DNA from: Pseudomonadota bacterium
GTDB taxonomy: Bacteria; Pseudomonadota; Gammaproteobacteria; Xanthomonadales; Rhodanobacteraceae
Reading direction: 5' to 3'
DNA length: 6,735 nucleotides
Assembly: GCA_021777635.1 (NCBI GenBank)
Contig: JAJYDI010000104.1
Span: 1-6,735, forward strand
Shown: in pieces, positions 6,605 through 6,735 of the stretch
How the letters are laid out: every line of letters begins with the position of its first letter
How positions within the stretch are numbered: the first letter of the stretch is position 1
The notes under the pieces: generated by a model
Database searches by the model: none
What the model was told of the DNA's origin: nothing
The model's input: the letters and a program-made list of their open reading frames with translations, nothing else
Position numbers and translations under genes: made by a program

Positions 6605-6705
6605 CACTGCGCCCAGTAGACGCTGCCTCCTTTTGATTTAAATTTCTCCATCAAACGTGGTGACTGATCGCATAAAGAAGGTCAAATGCTCGGAACCATC
6701 CCCAT

Positions 6706-6721
6706 CGAGCGTAAACGCTCG
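6706..6721. repeat. 16-nt near-palindrome
   Basis: CGAGCGT-AA-ACGCTCG has 7-bp complementary arms (6706-6712, 6715-6721) around AA. It could be a short hairpin or a dimeric-protein site. It falls inside the two candidate edge frames, so it may simply be coding sequence of the next gene. Confidence 0.35.
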
Positions 6722-6735
6722 TAGTCTTCGAGGCG

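Larger units (their letters stand above)
6513..6735. other. non-coding 3' tail with interleaved inverted repeats; edge gene not callable
   Basis: No convincing gene lies in these 223 bases. The first half is GC-rich and holds several complementary arms (listed separately); 6631-6656 is AT-rich and contains TTTGAT/ATCAAA arms (6632-6637, 6650-6655) around a TTTAAA palindrome. No stem followed by a clear T-run is seen, so I do not call an intrinsic terminator. At the right edge, two short frames run out of the window: a minus-strand frame ending at TGA 6684-6682 (17 codons, RLEDYERLRSMGMVPSI) with GC-rich third positions as in the neighbouring genes, and a plus-strand frame from GTG 6657/6660. 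I cannot choose between them or assign a product. Confidence 0.5.

Noticed and set aside
6454..6654. 66-codon minus-strand frame starting MMEKFKSKGG
   Set aside because: It runs back into the end of the fusion gene antisense, crosses the inverted repeats, and shows no domain; the AAGGAGG-like stretch inside it is downstream of its own start.
6686..6724. ATG with an upstream AGAAGG giving a 12-codon frame
   Set aside because: It is too short, ends at TAG 6722-6724, and overlaps other equally possible edge frames.

Overview
The window looks like GC-rich (by eye roughly two-thirds G+C) Gram-negative chromosomal or plasmid DNA. The Gram-negative call rests on an RND inner-membrane pump paired with a TolC-type outer-membrane lipoprotein. 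The composition and gene types suggest a proteobacterium of the Burkholderiales or Xanthomonadales kind, but this is inference and I cannot name a genus.

Layout: all genes are on the + strand and tightly packed. (1) 2-1195: the last ~397 codons of an RND efflux permease of the heavy-metal (CusA/CzcA-like) type, cut by the window start. (2) 1192-2568: a TolC-family outer-membrane factor with a lipoprotein signal, overlapping the pump by ATGA. (3) 2565-2666: a possible 33-codon basic micro-ORF. Its ATG overlaps the TolC stop (ATGA) and its TGA overlaps the next ATG (TGATG). (4) 2666-3268: a 200-aa PAP2-superfamily membrane phosphatase of the BcrC/YbjG undecaprenyl-diphosphatase type. (5) 3369-6512: a 1047-aa protein that joins a complete CtpE-like cation P-type ATPase (about residues 1-772) to a complete second PAP2 phosphatase domain (about 795-1047) in one uninterrupted frame. 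(6) 6513-6735: a 223-bp non-coding tail with interleaved inverted repeats and an AT-rich patch; any gene at the right edge is too incomplete to call.

The main discovery candidate is the ATPase-PAP2 fusion sitting directly downstream of a free-standing PAP2 phosphatase and a metal-type RND/TolC pair. A known parallel is the pbr lead-resistance system, in which a P-type ATPase exports the metal and a C55-PP phosphatase (PbrB) supplies periplasmic phosphate that traps it. Here a similar pairing may have been fused into one polypeptide, using an ATPase of the CtpE class rather than the PIB class. The ATPase also has Gln in place of the usual Glu of the TM4 PEGL motif, so its ion and even its transport activity are open questions. 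Motif calls are read directly from the translation; family assignments come from memory of family motifs; functional coupling is inference.
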